Shown: positions 37,771 to 48,656 of the stretch, one piece after another
Numbering within the stretch: the stretch's first letter is position 1
Layout of the letters: each line of letters opens with the position of its first letter
Source: Halomonas sp. TA22
GTDB lineage: Bacteria; Pseudomonadota; Gammaproteobacteria; Pseudomonadales; Halomonadaceae
DNA length: 64,000 bases
Assembly: GCF_013009075.1 (NCBI RefSeq)
Contig: NZ_CP053108.1
Coordinates: forward strand, 1,984,001-2,048,000
Reading direction: 5' to 3'
Translations under genes and position numbers: made by a program
The notes under the pieces: model-generated
Database searches by the model: none
Seen by the model: only the letters and a program-made list of their open reading frames with translations
Told to the model about the DNA's origin: nothing

Positions 37771-38515
37771 GCGGAAGTTCGAACAGGCGGTCGAGGCAGA
37801 CCGGCAGACGCCGGGAGAGCGAGATCGCCACTGGCGTGCCCTCCCGCACCTCGACATGACAACCATAGGCCAGCAGCTCCACACCGCTGGCCGCCACCTC
37901 GCGCAGAGTCCGGGCATAGCGTGCATCGAGATGCGCAGCCGGTACGACATCCTGGATACCAGTGTGCGCCACGCAGAACAGCAGCACCGCCCGATGACCC
38001 TGGGCAGCCAGTGCAGCCAGCGCCTCGAGGTGACGACGCCCTCGCTCGCTGACGGCATCGGGGAAGTAGCCGTGGCCATCCAGCTCCTTGAGGGTGACCT
38101 GCTTGACCTCGACATAGGCGGTCCCGAGCGCGGTATCCTCCAGGCGGAAATCGAGTCGCGCCCCCTCAACGACCGCCTCGCGCCTGAGCGATGCATAGCC
38201 GCGCAACTCCTCTACCACACCGCCGCCCAGCGCCTCCTCGGCGATGCGGTTGGCGCGTCCGGTCTGTACCGAGGCCACGGCGATCCCGCCCTGTGCCTGA
38301 GGCAGTTCGATCAGCTCCCAGGTCCAGGCCAGCTTGCGCTTGGGATTGTCGCTCGACGAGAGCCACACCCGGCAGCCGGGTACGTTGACGGCACGCATCG
38401 AGCCGGTGTTGGGACAGTGCGCCACCACGACCGAGCCATCCTCGAGCTCGATATCGGCCAGAAAGCGCTTGTAGCGCCTGAGCAGTATGCCCGGCGTCAG
38501 GTCAGGGTACTTCAT
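37742..38515 (-). CDS. sfsA: SfsA family DNA-binding nuclease-like protein
   Basis: 257 residues. KRYKRFLADIELEDGSVVVAHCPNTGSM at the N-terminus and YVEVKQVTLKE, an (E)xK nuclease-like core, mid-protein. SfsA was named for maltose-metabolism stimulation and binds DNA non-specifically; its true role is unclear. It is just downstream of the aminotransferase gene (10 bp) and convergent with the DUF4426 gene. Confidence 0.94.
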   Translation of the reverse strand: MKYPDLTPGILLRRYKRFLADIELEDGSVVVAHCPNTGSMRAVNVPGCRVWLSSSDNPKRKLAWTWELIELPQAQGGIAVASVQTGRANRIAEEALGGGVVEELRGYASLRREAVVEGARLDFRLEDTALGTAYVEVKQVTLKELDGHGYFPDAVSERGRRHLEALAALAAQGHRAVLLFCVAHTGIQDVVPAAHLDARYARTLREVAASGVELLAYGCHVEVREGTPVAISLSRRLPVCLDRLFELPLSDRYRSAE

Positions 38516-38525
38516 GCACGCACTC

Positions 38526-39686
38526 CTATTGCCGGGCCAGGAAGCGTGCGAGTCTCGATACCGCCTCTTCCAGACGCGGCACACTGGTGGTAAAGGCGAT
38601 GCGCACGTGGTGTTCACCCCCACGCAGAGCAAAATCGATGCCGGGCGTGATGGCGACGTCCTCCTCCTCCAGCAGCCGGCGACAGAACGCCTGGCTGTCA
38701 TGGCTGAAACGCGAAATATCCAGCCACACATAGAAGGCTCCCTGGGGCGGCAGCGAGGGGGCAAGTTCCAGGCGCGCCAGCCCCTTGAGCAGGGCATCGC
38801 GGCGGTACTGCAGCTCGCGCCGGCGACGCTCGAGCTCTTCACGACACTCCGGCGTGAAGGCTGCCAGCGCTGCATGCTGGGCGGGGGTGGAGGCTGCCAG
38901 GAAGACATTCTGCGCCAGCCGCGTCAGCGGTTCGACGGCTGTCTCCGGCGCCACCAGCCATCCCAGCCGCCAGCCGGTCATGCCGAAATACTTGGAGAAG
39001 CTGTTGACCACGAAAGCGTCCGGGGCCACGGCGGCGGCCGATACCGGGGGCGTATCATAGGTCAGCCCCTGGTAGATCTCGTCGACCAGCAGTGCCCCGC
39101 GACGCGCCTTGACGACGCTCGACACTTCGGCCAGCTGTGCGGCATCGAGCATGTGGCCGGTGGGATTGGAGGGCGTGGCCAGCATCGCCAGACGCGTCGC
39201 ATCGCGCCAATGCTCGGCGATCAGGGCGGCATCGAGCTGCCAGCCGCTCTGCGGCCCCACCGCCACCGTATCCAGCTCGGCATCGGCCAGTGCCATGAAG
39301 TGACGATTGCAGGGATAGGTGGGATCGGCCATCAGTACCCTGTCGCCACGCTCGACAAGCAACTGGCTTGCCAGCAGCAGGGCACCCGAGGCACCCGGCG
39401 TGACGATGATCCGCGAAGGCTCGACTGTCGCGGCGAAGTGACGCGCATAGTGCTCGCTGATCGCCTCGCGCAGCGCCGGCAACCCCGCCGCCGGAGTATA
39501 GCGGGTGTGCCCGCCGGCCAAGGCGCGCTGGCCGGCGGCGATGATCGGATCGGGGGTGGCGAAGTCGGGCTCGCCGACCTCCAGGTGGATGACATCGTGC
39601 CCCGCCGCTTCACGCGCTTGAGCGACCTCCAGCAGGCTCATCACCCGGAAGGGTTCTATCCTTTCCAGTCGCGCACTCCAGTGCAT
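38526..39686 (-). CDS. class I/II PLP-dependent aminotransferase
   Basis: 386 residues, fold-type I. Residues seen: IHLEVGEPDFATP, YTPAAGLPALREAI, TPSNPTGHML, DEIYQGLTYD and the PLP lysine in SFSKYFGMTGWRLGW. Aspartate/aromatic aminotransferase-like; substrate not determinable from motifs. The same gene sits beside sfsA-dksA in pseudomonads. ATG 39686 with GAGGAAT at good spacing; the longer upstream frame overlaps the dksA promoter region and is not used. Confidence 0.9.
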   Translation of the reverse strand: MHWSARLERIEPFRVMSLLEVAQAREAAGHDVIHLEVGEPDFATPDPIIAAGQRALAGGHTRYTPAAGLPALREAISEHYARHFAATVEPSRIIVTPGASGALLLASQLLVERGDRVLMADPTYPCNRHFMALADAELDTVAVGPQSGWQLDAALIAEHWRDATRLAMLATPSNPTGHMLDAAQLAEVSSVVKARRGALLVDEIYQGLTYDTPPVSAAAVAPDAFVVNSFSKYFGMTGWRLGWLVAPETAVEPLTRLAQNVFLAASTPAQHAALAAFTPECREELERRRRELQYRRDALLKGLARLELAPSLPPQGAFYVWLDISRFSHDSQAFCRRLLEEEDVAITPGIDFALRGGEHHVRIAFTTSVPRLEEAVSRLARFLARQ

Positions 39687-39888
39687 TTGAAATTCCTCAA
39701 TTAGCCTTGCCCCAAGGCGCTGGGACAAAAGCACCATTGTAAGCCGACTCGCCTCGACGACGCAGCGAACTGAGTTGCAAGAGATGTTGCAAAGGCCGCG
39801 TTTTTTCGCTAAACAAGCAGACCTTTGGTGAGAAGCTCGCCGCACGTCAGCTATCGATCAGCAGTCACTTAAGTAACGAGGCAGCCCC

Positions 39889-40326
39889 ATGCCAGTAGCA
39901 GCCAAGAAGACGGAAGCGCCTAAGAAATTCACCCCGTACGAGCCTGCACCGGGTGAAGAGTACATGAACGAGAAGCAGTTGGAGCACTTCCGGCAGATCC
40001 TGCTGGGCTGGAAACAGGAGCTGATGGAGGAGGTCGACCGTACCGTTCGTCATCTTCAGGAAGAGGCGAACAATTATGCCGATCCGGCGGATCGCGCCAC
40101 CCAGGAAGAGGGTTTCAGCCTCGAGCTGCGTACCCGCGACCGCGAGCGCAAGCTGCTCAGGAAGATCAACGAGACGCTTGACATGATCGATGAGGAAGAT
40201 TATGGCTTCTGTGAAGCGTGTGGCGTCGAGATCGGCATCCGTCGTCTCGAGGCGCGCCCCACCGCCACGCAATGCGTGGACTGCAAAACACTGGCCGAAC
40301 TCAAGGAGAAGCAGCTCGGCGGCTGA
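39889..40326 (+). CDS. dksA: RNA polymerase-binding transcription factor DksA
   Basis: 145 residues. A coiled-coil with the acidic tip ADPADRATQEEG (DxxDxA), which enters the polymerase secondary channel, and a four-cysteine zinc finger (CEACG ... CVDC). Works with ppGpp in the stringent response. A UUCG-capped hairpin follows. Upstream 200 bp should hold its promoter. Confidence 0.97.
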   Translation: MPVAAKKTEAPKKFTPYEPAPGEEYMNEKQLEHFRQILLGWKQELMEEVDRTVRHLQEEANNYADPADRATQEEGFSLELRTRDRERKLLRKINETLDMIDEEDYGFCEACGVEIGIRRLEARPTATQCVDCKTLAELKEKQLGG

Positions 40327-40356
40327 TCTGCCGCCCGAGCCCTGTCTTCCATCGTG

Positions 40357-40378
40357 ACGGGCACCTTCGGGTGCCCGT
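40357..40378 (+). terminator. hairpin after dksA
   Basis: Perfect stem ACGGGCACC/GGTGCCCGT with a TTCG tetraloop, 31 bp after the stop. Only a short T-rich tail, so it may attenuate rather than fully end transcription into gluQ. Confidence 0.6.
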
Positions 40379-40411
40379 TCGCGTATCGGCAGGTCACGCA
40401 CGGGAGATCTC

Positions 40412-41302
40412 ATGGGCGACTATCGCGGCCGTTTCGCACCAACCCCCTCCGGGCCGCTGCACTTCGGCTCTCTGGTGGCGGCACTTGGCAGCTACCTCGA
40501 TGCCCGTCATCAGGGCGGTGCCTGGCTACTGCGCATCGAAGACATCGACCCGCCACGCTGCCGACCCGGCGCAAGCGACGAGATCCTCCGCCAGCTCGAG
40601 GCCTTCGGCCTGCAGTGGGACGGCCCGGTGACCTATCAGCACGCTCGCGACGAGGCCTACCAGCAGGCCCTCGATCACTTGCGCGATATCGGCCTTGCCT
40701 ACCCCTGCGGCTGTTCGCGCAAGCAGTGGCAAGCGCATGCCGTCTACCCCGGCTGGTGTCGTGACGGGGTACGCGCCCCCGAACGATCCGTCGCCTGGCG
40801 TTTGAGAAGTGATCTCGGTCTGCGTCCGGTCGAGTGGCAGGACAGGCTGTTCGGCGCCCAGCACTTTGACCCCGCCGCCCTGGGCGATGTGGTGCTCAAG
40901 CGCAAGGATGGGCTCTGGGCCTACCAGCTCGCCGTGGTGGTGGACGATGCTTGGCAGGAGATCACCGATGTGGTGCGCGGCTTCGATCTGCTCGACAACA
41001 CACCCTGGCAGCGTCAGCTGCAGGTCGCGCTTGGTCTCCCCGAGCCGCGCTACCTTCACCTGCCGTTGATTGTCGGGGCCGATGGTCAGAAGCTCTCCAA
41101 GCAGAACCTCGCTCCGGCGCTGCCAAGCCACGGTGACGCCGAAATCCGTCAACTGCTTCATCACGCCCTGCTGGCACTAGACCAGGCCCCCGATGATGCC
41201 CAGCGTCAGGCACCGGTAGAGGAGCAGCTGGCCGTTGCGATCGAGCGCTGGTCCCCCTCCCAGTTGCGTGCACAGGCCGAACGCCGCGACGCGACCTGTT
41301 AG
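40412..41302 (+). CDS. gluQ: glutamyl-Q tRNA(Asp) synthetase GluQRS
   Basis: 296 residues, truncated GluRS homologue without the anticodon-binding domain. Class I motif [12 protein letters not shown] at the N-terminus, a zinc site (CGC ... Y ... WC) at about 105-125, and GQKLSKQN as the second ATP motif. It attaches glutamate to queuosine in tRNA-Asp. dksA-gluQ linkage is conserved in many gammaproteobacteria. Confidence 0.95.
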   Translation: MGDYRGRFAPTPSGPLHFGSLVAALGSYLDARHQGGAWLLRIEDIDPPRCRPGASDEILRQLEAFGLQWDGPVTYQHARDEAYQQALDHLRDIGLAYPCGCSRKQWQAHAVYPGWCRDGVRAPERSVAWRLRSDLGLRPVEWQDRLFGAQHFDPAALGDVVLKRKDGLWAYQLAVVVDDAWQEITDVVRGFDLLDNTPWQRQLQVALGLPEPRYLHLPLIVGADGQKLSKQNLAPALPSHGDAEIRQLLHHALLALDQAPDDAQRQAPVEEQLAVAIERWSPSQLRAQAERRDATC

Positions 41303-41336
41303 TATCGTCTTATCGAGGCGCGAACAGGCTATCTCC

Positions 41337-41513
41337 ATGTACGTCTATCGCATCATGCTGTTCCTGGTATTTGGCGGCTACCTGCTATCGCCGCTGTTGA
41401 TGAGCGGCTGGGTGGTACCGGGCAGCGCCTGGTACCGCCCCTTCGTCATCTGGGGGGCGCTGATTGCCCTCTCTGTGTGGCTCGAGCAGAAGAGGCGACT
41501 CGATGAACGCTGA
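41337..41513 (+). CDS. small membrane protein upstream of cbrA (CbrX-like)
   Basis: 58 residues with two membrane helices (MYVYRIMLFLVFGGYLLSP and FVIWGALIALSVWLEQKR). Its stop (41511-41513) overlaps the cbrA start (41503) by 11 bp, so cbrA translation is probably coupled to it. As I recall, a similar ORF called cbrX precedes cbrA in Pseudomonas and is needed for cbrA translation; this one has the same place and size class. Sequence homology was not tested. Confidence 0.75.
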   Translation: MYVYRIMLFLVFGGYLLSPLLMSGWVVPGSAWYRPFVIWGALIALSVWLEQKRRLDER

Positions 41514-44446
41514 TGGGAGCCTTGTGGGTATCGTGCTGCTCGGCGGTGGCTATGTCGCCCTGCTGTTCCTGGTTGCCCTGGCCGTGGAGCGCGGCTTAAT
41601 TTCGCGGCGAGTCGCCCAGCATCCCGCCGCCTACACCTTGGCGCTGGGAGTCTATGCCAGTGCCTGGGCCATCTATGGCAGCGTGGAGATTGCGAGCGTG
41701 GCGGGATATGGCTATCTCGCCTACTACCTGGGCGTGGCCGGCGCCTTTCTATTGGCACCGGTGTTGCTGCTGCCGATACAGCGCATGACCCGCACCTATC
41801 AGCTGGCGTCGCTTGCCGACCTGTTCGCTTTCCGCTTCCGCTCACGCTGGGTCGGTACGCTGATCGCCCTGGTCAGCCTGGTGGCGGTGCTGCCGCTGCT
41901 CGCCTTGCAGGTCAAGAGTCTGGGCGTCACGCTCTACCTGATGAGCGGCAGCGCTTCGCCTGAGCTGCTGGCGCTGGCGTTCTGCGCGGTAATCGCACTG
42001 TTTGCGATGCTGTTCGGTGCCCGTCATACCTCGCCGCAGGCGCGTCATGACGTGCTGCTGGTGACGATCGCCTTCTCATCGCTGGTCAAGCTTACGACCA
42101 TGCTGGCCATCGGTGGTGTGGTACTGTTCGGTATCTTCCATGGCCCCGCCGACCTGCAAGCCTGGCTCGATGGCCCGGGCGCTGCCGAGCAGGCCACCAT
42201 CGTTCCCTTCGACTCGGGCCAGTGGCGCACCCTGCTGCTGCTGTTCTTCGCCGCCTCGTTTCTGATGCCGCACATGTTTCACATGACCTTTGCCGAGCCG
42301 CTCTCGCGCCACTCGCTGCTACAGACCGGCTGGAGCCTGTCGCTCTATCTGCTGCTCATGGCTCTGCCGGTGCCGTTGATTCTGTGGGGAGCTCAATCTG
42401 TCGGTGGCGACAGCGCTGCGCTGGGCAGCGCCTATCTAGCGTTCGGGCTCTCCCAGGCCTGGTGGGTCGATGCACTGGCGTTCATTGCCGGCCTGGCGGC
42501 AGCCAGCGCCACCATCATCGTCATCTCCCTGGCCCTCTCCGGGATGCTACTCAATCACCTGGTGCTGGTGGCAAGCCCACCGGTGCGCCAACCGGACCTC
42601 TACCGTTGGCTGCGCTGGCTACGACGCGGGCTGATCGTCTTGGTGATACTGGGCAGCTGGCTGCTTTATCGCTTCGTCGGCGTCGAGCACAACCTGACCA
42701 CCCTCGGCATCACCGCCTTCGTGGGCATGGCCCAGTGCCTGCCCGGCATGCTGGCCGTACTCTACTGGCCGGGGGCCAACCGCAAGGGGATGGTCTCGGG
42801 GCTCGCCGTGGGGCTTGCCATCTGGCTACTCGGCCTGTGGCTCCCGCTACTCACCGGGCAGCCGGGGCTGGTACTCATCCCCCCCGGTCTGGAGGCACTG
42901 AGCGATCAGCCGAGCTGGTACGTGGTGACACTGGTGGCGCTAGCCGCCAACAGCCTCACCTTCATTCTGGTCTCGCTGATCACCCACACTTCGGAGGGGG
43001 AACGAGCCGCCGCCGAAGCCTGCTCGCTGGATGCGGTGGTACGCCCCAAGCGGCTGCCGCTGCTGGCCCTCAATGGCGAGGAGTTCAAGCGCCAGCTAGG
43101 ACAGGCCCTGGGCAACGACGTCGCTGAGCGCGAGGTGGACCGCGCCCTGCAGACACTGGGGATATCACCCCAGGAGAGCCGGCCCTACGCCCTGCGCCGC
43201 CTGCGTGACCGCATCCAGGCCAATCTGTCGGGGCTGATGGGGCCGTCGGTGGCCCAGGACATCGTCGATGCCTTCCTGCCCTATCGCCACGATGGGCGTC
43301 GGGCTACCGACGATATCCACTTCGTCGAAAGCCGCCTGGAGGCCTACCGCTCGCAACTGACCGGCCTGGCCCGTGAGCTCGACGGTCTGCGCCGCTATCA
43401 CCGGCGTACCCTAGCCGAACTGCCTATTGGCCTGTGCGCCTTTGGCGACGATGATGAACTGCTGATGTGGAACGACGCCCTGGCGGAGCTGACCGGCATC
43501 AGTAGTGCCAGCGTACTCGGAGCGCACCGCGACAGCCTCCCTGCCCCCTGGAGCGAGTTGCTCGGGCGCATCCTGACCCAGCGACAGAGCCACCTCTACA
43601 AGCAGCCGGTAGAGCTGAGCACGGGCTTGCACCACCTGAGCCTACACAAGGCGGTGCTGAGTGGCGGCGATGATGAACGTGGTGGCAGTATCATCCTGAT
43701 CGAGGATCACAGTGAGATGAAGTGGCTTGAAGACGAACTGGTACATGCCGCGCGCCTGGCCTCGATCGGCCAACTCGCTGCCGGCGTGGCCCATGAGATC
43801 GGCAACCCCATCACCGGCATTTCATCGCTTGCCCAGAATCTGCGTTATGACACGAGTGACCCCGAGATTCTGGAGACTGCCGACCAGATTCAGCTGCTGA
43901 CCGATCGTGTCTCACGCATCGTCAGCTCGTTGATCGGCTTCGCCCATGGTGGGCGCCACGTTCAAGGAGCTCTCTTCAGCGAGGTCGCGCCACGCCAGAT
44001 CGCCGATGAAGCCCTGCATTTGATCCACCTCGCCCGCTCGGGACATGATGTGGTGTATCGTAACCAGTGCCCCGGCGAGCTGCGGATCTGGGGCGATGCC
44101 CAGCGCCTGGTCCAAGTGCTGGTCAACCTGCTGAGCAACGCCCGCGACGCCAGCCCCGACGGGGGCGAAATCGTGATAGACGCCGTCGCCGAGGACCATG
44201 GCGTCACGCTCACCGTCACCGACGATGGCCAGGGAATCGACAGCCACATGCGCGACCGCCTGTTCGAGCCCTTCACCACGACCAAGCCCCCCGGCGAAGG
44301 GACAGGCCTGGGACTGCCGCTGGTCTACAGCATCGTGGCCGAGCATGGCGGACAGATCCATATCGATTCACCGCCCCCGGGGCGCGAACGCGGCACCCGC
44401 ATCCGTTTGTGGCTGCCCACCACCAGAGAGGATGGCGACAACCAAG

Positions 44447-44469
<23 letters not shown>
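41503..44469 (+). CDS. cbrA: sensor kinase CbrA with SLC5 transporter domain
   Basis: 988 residues. Residues 1-510: a sodium/solute-symporter-like (SLC5) domain with about 13 membrane spans ([34 protein letters not shown]). A linker and a PAS-like segment ([24 protein letters not shown]) follow, then HisKA with His764 in [14 protein letters not shown] and an HATPase ([31 protein letters not shown]). It senses carbon/nitrogen state and phosphorylates CbrB. AGAGG precedes the ATG inside cbrX. cbrB starts within its 3' end. Confidence 0.96.
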
Positions 44470-45844
<1,375 letters not shown>

Positions 45845-45860
45845 TTCCCGCCACTCCCCC

Positions 45861-46041
45861 TGTTACAACCCGACCATGGTCTAAGCGCATCGCTCGCCCC
45901 ATAAGGATACTTTCCTTCCCCATAGCCGGCATGAAATGCACCACTTGTTACCATCCAACACAGGGTTTGCACCACGAGGCTCTCAAAGCGGTAACACAAG
46001 CGCCGTATCTTATAGTCCAAGCGGAACAAAAAAACCGTAAC
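45861..46041. promoter_or_regulatory. GTTAC/GTAAC half-site cluster (candidate CbrB sites)
   Basis: TGTTAC at 45861-45866 and 45946-45951, GTAACA at 45991-45996 and GTAAC at 46037-46041, all within 210 bp upstream of the sigma-54 promoter. CbrB upstream activation sites in Pseudomonas are built on TGTTAC/GTAAC half-sites, as I recall. Position and half-site match; exact spacing does not follow one rule here. Confidence 0.55.
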
Positions 46042-46070
46042 CATCTGTGTAAAAAGATTATTTCCCAGAA

Positions 46071-46085
46071 TGGCACAGCGGCTGC
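46071..46085 (+). promoter_or_regulatory. sigma-54 promoter of the CrcZ-like RNA
   Basis: TGGCAC (-24) then AGCGG then CTGCA (-12), against consensus TGGCAC-N5-TTGCA: one mismatch. GG at 46072-46073 and GC at 46083-46084 have exact spacing. Predicted transcription start is about 46096. Confidence 0.82.
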
Positions 46086-46095
46086 ACTAACTAAG

Positions 46096-46600
46096 TCAAG
46101 AAAAACAATATCCGGAACTGCCGGTCGCCACGCTTAAGGCCAACAAGAACAATAGGCGCACCGCAGTACAGCTCGACAGCCAACAACAACAATCTGTCGG
46201 GAGAAGACACGTGAATCGCGGTTGTGAGTAACAACAACAAATCGCCGCAGTCACGCTTCGACGCCAATAAATCCAATATCGTCGAAGGTCCGGAAGACAA
46301 ACCAGGACGCGACGCATCGAGAAAGGGTAAAACAAGAACTCTCCCCTTCAGAGATGCACTTTCGGCAATAAGAACAACAAGCCGAAAGAAGGTAGCCCCC
46401 TACCGTCGTGGTTGGATTATTGTTTTGAATACGAGGCGGTTGCCACCAGGAAAGTCAATAATAACAAGATTTTGCTTGCCTGCCGACTCCTTGGCGACTG
46501 TGGTGCGTATTCAAGGCGATGCGCCATCACGAAGAAAAAACAGCAGCACGGAAGCTGAACACATGCTTGGGGGAGGCCATATGGCCTCCCCTTATATATT
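46096..46600 (+). ncRNA. crcZ: CrcZ-like Hfq/Crc-sequestering small RNA
   Basis: About 505 nt of non-coding sequence between cbrB and pcnB, the conserved location of Pseudomonas CrcZ. Eight runs fit the Hfq distal-face pattern AAN-AAN-AA: 46098-46109, 46142-46153, 46182-46193, 46230-46241, 46331-46339, 46367-46381, 46457-46468 and 46532-46540. Two lie in 14-nt loops: stem CTTTCGGC/GCCGAAAG at 46359-46388 (8 perfect pairs), and stem CTCGACAG/CTGTCGGG at 46172-46201 (8 pairs, one wobble). A third run is in a weaker loop closed by AAGGG/CCCTT. A sigma-54 promoter precedes and an intrinsic terminator ends it. Expected action: bind Hfq-Crc and relieve catabolite repression. Longer than the roughly 407-nt P. 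aeruginosa CrcZ. Expression not tested. Confidence 0.85.
46570..46600 (+). terminator. terminator of the CrcZ-like RNA
   Basis: GGGGAGGCCAT/ATGGCCTCCCC perfect inverted repeat, then TTATATATT. Folds as a 9-bp stem with an ATAT loop. About 110 bp before pcnB, which must have its own promoter. Confidence 0.88.
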
Positions 46601-46706
46601 GCGCGCAGTGTCGACCCATGCCTGACTTCTCAGATCGAATAGGTTTCCAAGGTGTCGGTGGTCGGCTACACTTGTATTTTCGCCCATAGCGAGTCGATAT
46701 CGCTGC

Positions 46707-48110
46707 ATGTTCAAAGGATTTACCCGCTTTCTTCAGCGTCCCGGAGCAGGTTTGAGAACCCTTTTCGCAAGCCAGGATGGCATTTCCGAACCGCCACGGC
46801 TACGCGTCATTCCGCGTGACGAACATCCTGTTTCACGCAAACAGTTCAGCGACTCTGCGCTCAAGGTTCTCTATCGTCTGCATAACGCAGGATTTGAGGC
46901 CTACCTCGTTGGAGGCTGCATCCGCGACTCGCTACTGGGCAAGACGCCCAAGGACTTCGACGTCGCCACCGACGCCACTCCCGAGCAGCTCCGAGATCTG
47001 TTTCGTAACTCCAGGATCATTGGCCGACGCTTTCGCATCGTGCATGTGCGTTTCGGCCGCGATGTGATCGAGGTCACCACCTTCCGCGGGCGACCCAACG
47101 ACGACCACGGTCAGCACCTTTCGCACCAATCTGATGAGGGACTGCTGCTGCGCGACAATGTCTGGGGCAACATCGAAGAGGATGCCCTGCGTCGTGACTT
47201 CACCGTCAATGCCCTCTACTACAATATTGCCGACTTCTCGATTCATGACTGGGCCGACGGGATTCGCGATATCGAGAACCGCACCCTGCGCCTGATCGGC
47301 GATCCTGCAACGCGCTACCGCGAGGATCCGGTGCGCATGCTGCGGGCCATTCGCTTTGCCGCCAAGCTCGACTTTCAGCTCGATGTGGCTACGGAGGCGC
47401 CGATCCGCGAACTCGCACCGCTACTGCTGCAGATCCCCCCGGCTCGACTGTTCGATGAGATCCTCAAACTCCTGCTGGCCGGCCATGCCCTGAACACCTT
47501 CCGTCTGCTTCGCCACTATGGCCTGTTTGCCATGCTGTTTCCGGAAGCCGATGAAGCCATGGTCGAACTGCCCTGGGCCGAGGTACTGTTCGAGCGTGCC
47601 CTGGCCAATACCGATAACCGTATCCGTGAGGAGCGCCCCGTTACCCCGGCGTTTCTGTTTGGCGCCCTGTTGTGGCCAGGAGTGACGCAGCGGCTGGCTC
47701 GCCTCGAGGCAGAGGGCATGCCCTCCGTCCCGGCGCTGCAGGTTGCCTCTCAACAGGCCGTGTCGCGTCAGCTGCAGCACATCTCGATTCCTAAGCGCTT
47801 CAGCTTACCCATGCGCGATATCTGGGACCTTCAGCAGCGCCTGCCCAGGCGCCATGGCAAGCGCGCCTTCCAGACCCGCGACCATCCGCGCTTTCGAGCC
47901 GCGTATGATTTTCTGCTGCTGCGTGAAGAGGCCGGCGAGATCGCCCCCGGTCTGGGTCACTGGTGGACGGCCTTCCAAGAAGCCGATGAGCATGAGAAGC
48001 GTCGCTTGCTGAATAAAGTTGACAGCGATCCCGCCGGTACCAGTGGGCCGCGCAAGCGCCGTCCACGCAAGCGCCGTCGTCCGTCCGCCCCCTCAAGTCA
48101 GAATGAGTGA
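46707..48110 (+). CDS. pcnB: poly(A) polymerase I PcnB
   Basis: 467 residues. Nucleotidyltransferase motif LVGGCIRDSLLGKTPKDFDVATDA is at about 68-91, with the catalytic DxD in KDFDVATD, followed by the IGRRFRIVHVRFG and RDFTVNALYYN blocks shared with CCA-adding enzymes. The C-terminus is strongly basic (RKRRPRKRRRPSAP), typical of PcnB. It adds 3' A-tails that promote RNA decay. The folK start overlaps its stop by 8 bp. Confidence 0.95.
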   Translation: MFKGFTRFLQRPGAGLRTLFASQDGISEPPRLRVIPRDEHPVSRKQFSDSALKVLYRLHNAGFEAYLVGGCIRDSLLGKTPKDFDVATDATPEQLRDLFRNSRIIGRRFRIVHVRFGRDVIEVTTFRGRPNDDHGQHLSHQSDEGLLLRDNVWGNIEEDALRRDFTVNALYYNIADFSIHDWADGIRDIENRTLRLIGDPATRYREDPVRMLRAIRFAAKLDFQLDVATEAPIRELAPLLLQIPPARLFDEILKLLLAGHALNTFRLLRHYGLFAMLFPEADEAMVELPWAEVLFERALANTDNRIREERPVTPAFLFGALLWPGVTQRLARLEAEGMPSVPALQVASQQAVSRQLQHISIPKRFSLPMRDIWDLQQRLPRRHGKRAFQTRDHPRFRAAYDFLLLREEAGEIAPGLGHWWTAFQEADEHEKRRLLNKVDSDPAGTSGPRKRRPRKRRRPSAPSSQNE

Positions 48111-48606
48111 GGCGAGTCAGCAGCGGGCCTATATCGGCCTTGGCAGCAATCTCGAAGACCCTTACCGGCAGATAATGCGAGCGCTCGAGGCGCTTGACCG
48201 TCTGCCGGTGAGTCGCCTGGCGGGGCACTCACCGTTATATGCCAGCGCTCCCCATGGTCCCAAGGATCAGCCCGACTTCATCAATGCCGTGGCCGCCCTC
48301 GATACCCGTCTCTCGCCGCTGGCGCTGCTCGACCAGCTGCAAGTGCTGGAACAGCGCCAGCGGCGCAAGCGCCTGCGCCACTGGGGCCCGCGTACCCTCG
48401 ATCTCGATCTACTGCTCTATGGCGATCGCTGCATCGACCACCCACGCCTGCGCCTACCACACCCTCATATGACCAGCCGTGGCTTCGTGCTGACGCCCCT
48501 GGCCAAACTGGCCCCTCATCTATGCTTGCCTGACGGACGCGAGATCGGCCCCCTGGCTCTCGCCCAACACAGCGATGATTTGCGGGAACTGTTACCTCAA
48601 AGGTAG
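48103..48606 (+). CDS. folK: HPPK, 6-hydroxymethyl-7,8-dihydropterin pyrophosphokinase
   Basis: 167 residues. YIGLGSNLEDPYRQI at the N-terminus and the HPPK signature RTLDLDLLLYG with its magnesium aspartates at about 102-112. It transfers pyrophosphate from ATP to hydroxymethyldihydropterin in folate synthesis. The start codon lies inside the pcnB stop region, so translation is probably coupled. Confidence 0.95.
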   Translation: MSEASQQRAYIGLGSNLEDPYRQIMRALEALDRLPVSRLAGHSPLYASAPHGPKDQPDFINAVAALDTRLSPLALLDQLQVLEQRQRRKRLRHWGPRTLDLDLLLYGDRCIDHPRLRLPHPHMTSRGFVLTPLAKLAPHLCLPDGREIGPLALAQHSDDLRELLPQR

Positions 48607-48656
48607 AGTTGCCCCTCTTTTGTTACCGTTCCACACTTGGCTCCACCACGGTAACA
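48590..48656. promoter_or_regulatory. helically phased GTTAC repeats upstream of panB
   Basis: TGTTAC at 48590-48595 and 48621-48626 and GTAACA at 48651-48656, 31 and 30 bp apart (about three DNA turns). The last two extend to a 9-bp perfect inverted repeat, TGTTACCGT/ACGGTAACA. The same half-site is found upstream of the CrcZ-like RNA. TGGCAC at 48689-48694 lacks a -12 GC, so a sigma-54 promoter is not supported. Confidence 0.45.

Noticed and set aside
46224-46625. 133-codon plus-strand frame inside the cbrB-pcnB gap
   Set aside because: No family, Asn/Lys-rich start comes from the AAC repeats, codon use differs from real genes, and it spans the terminator of the small RNA.
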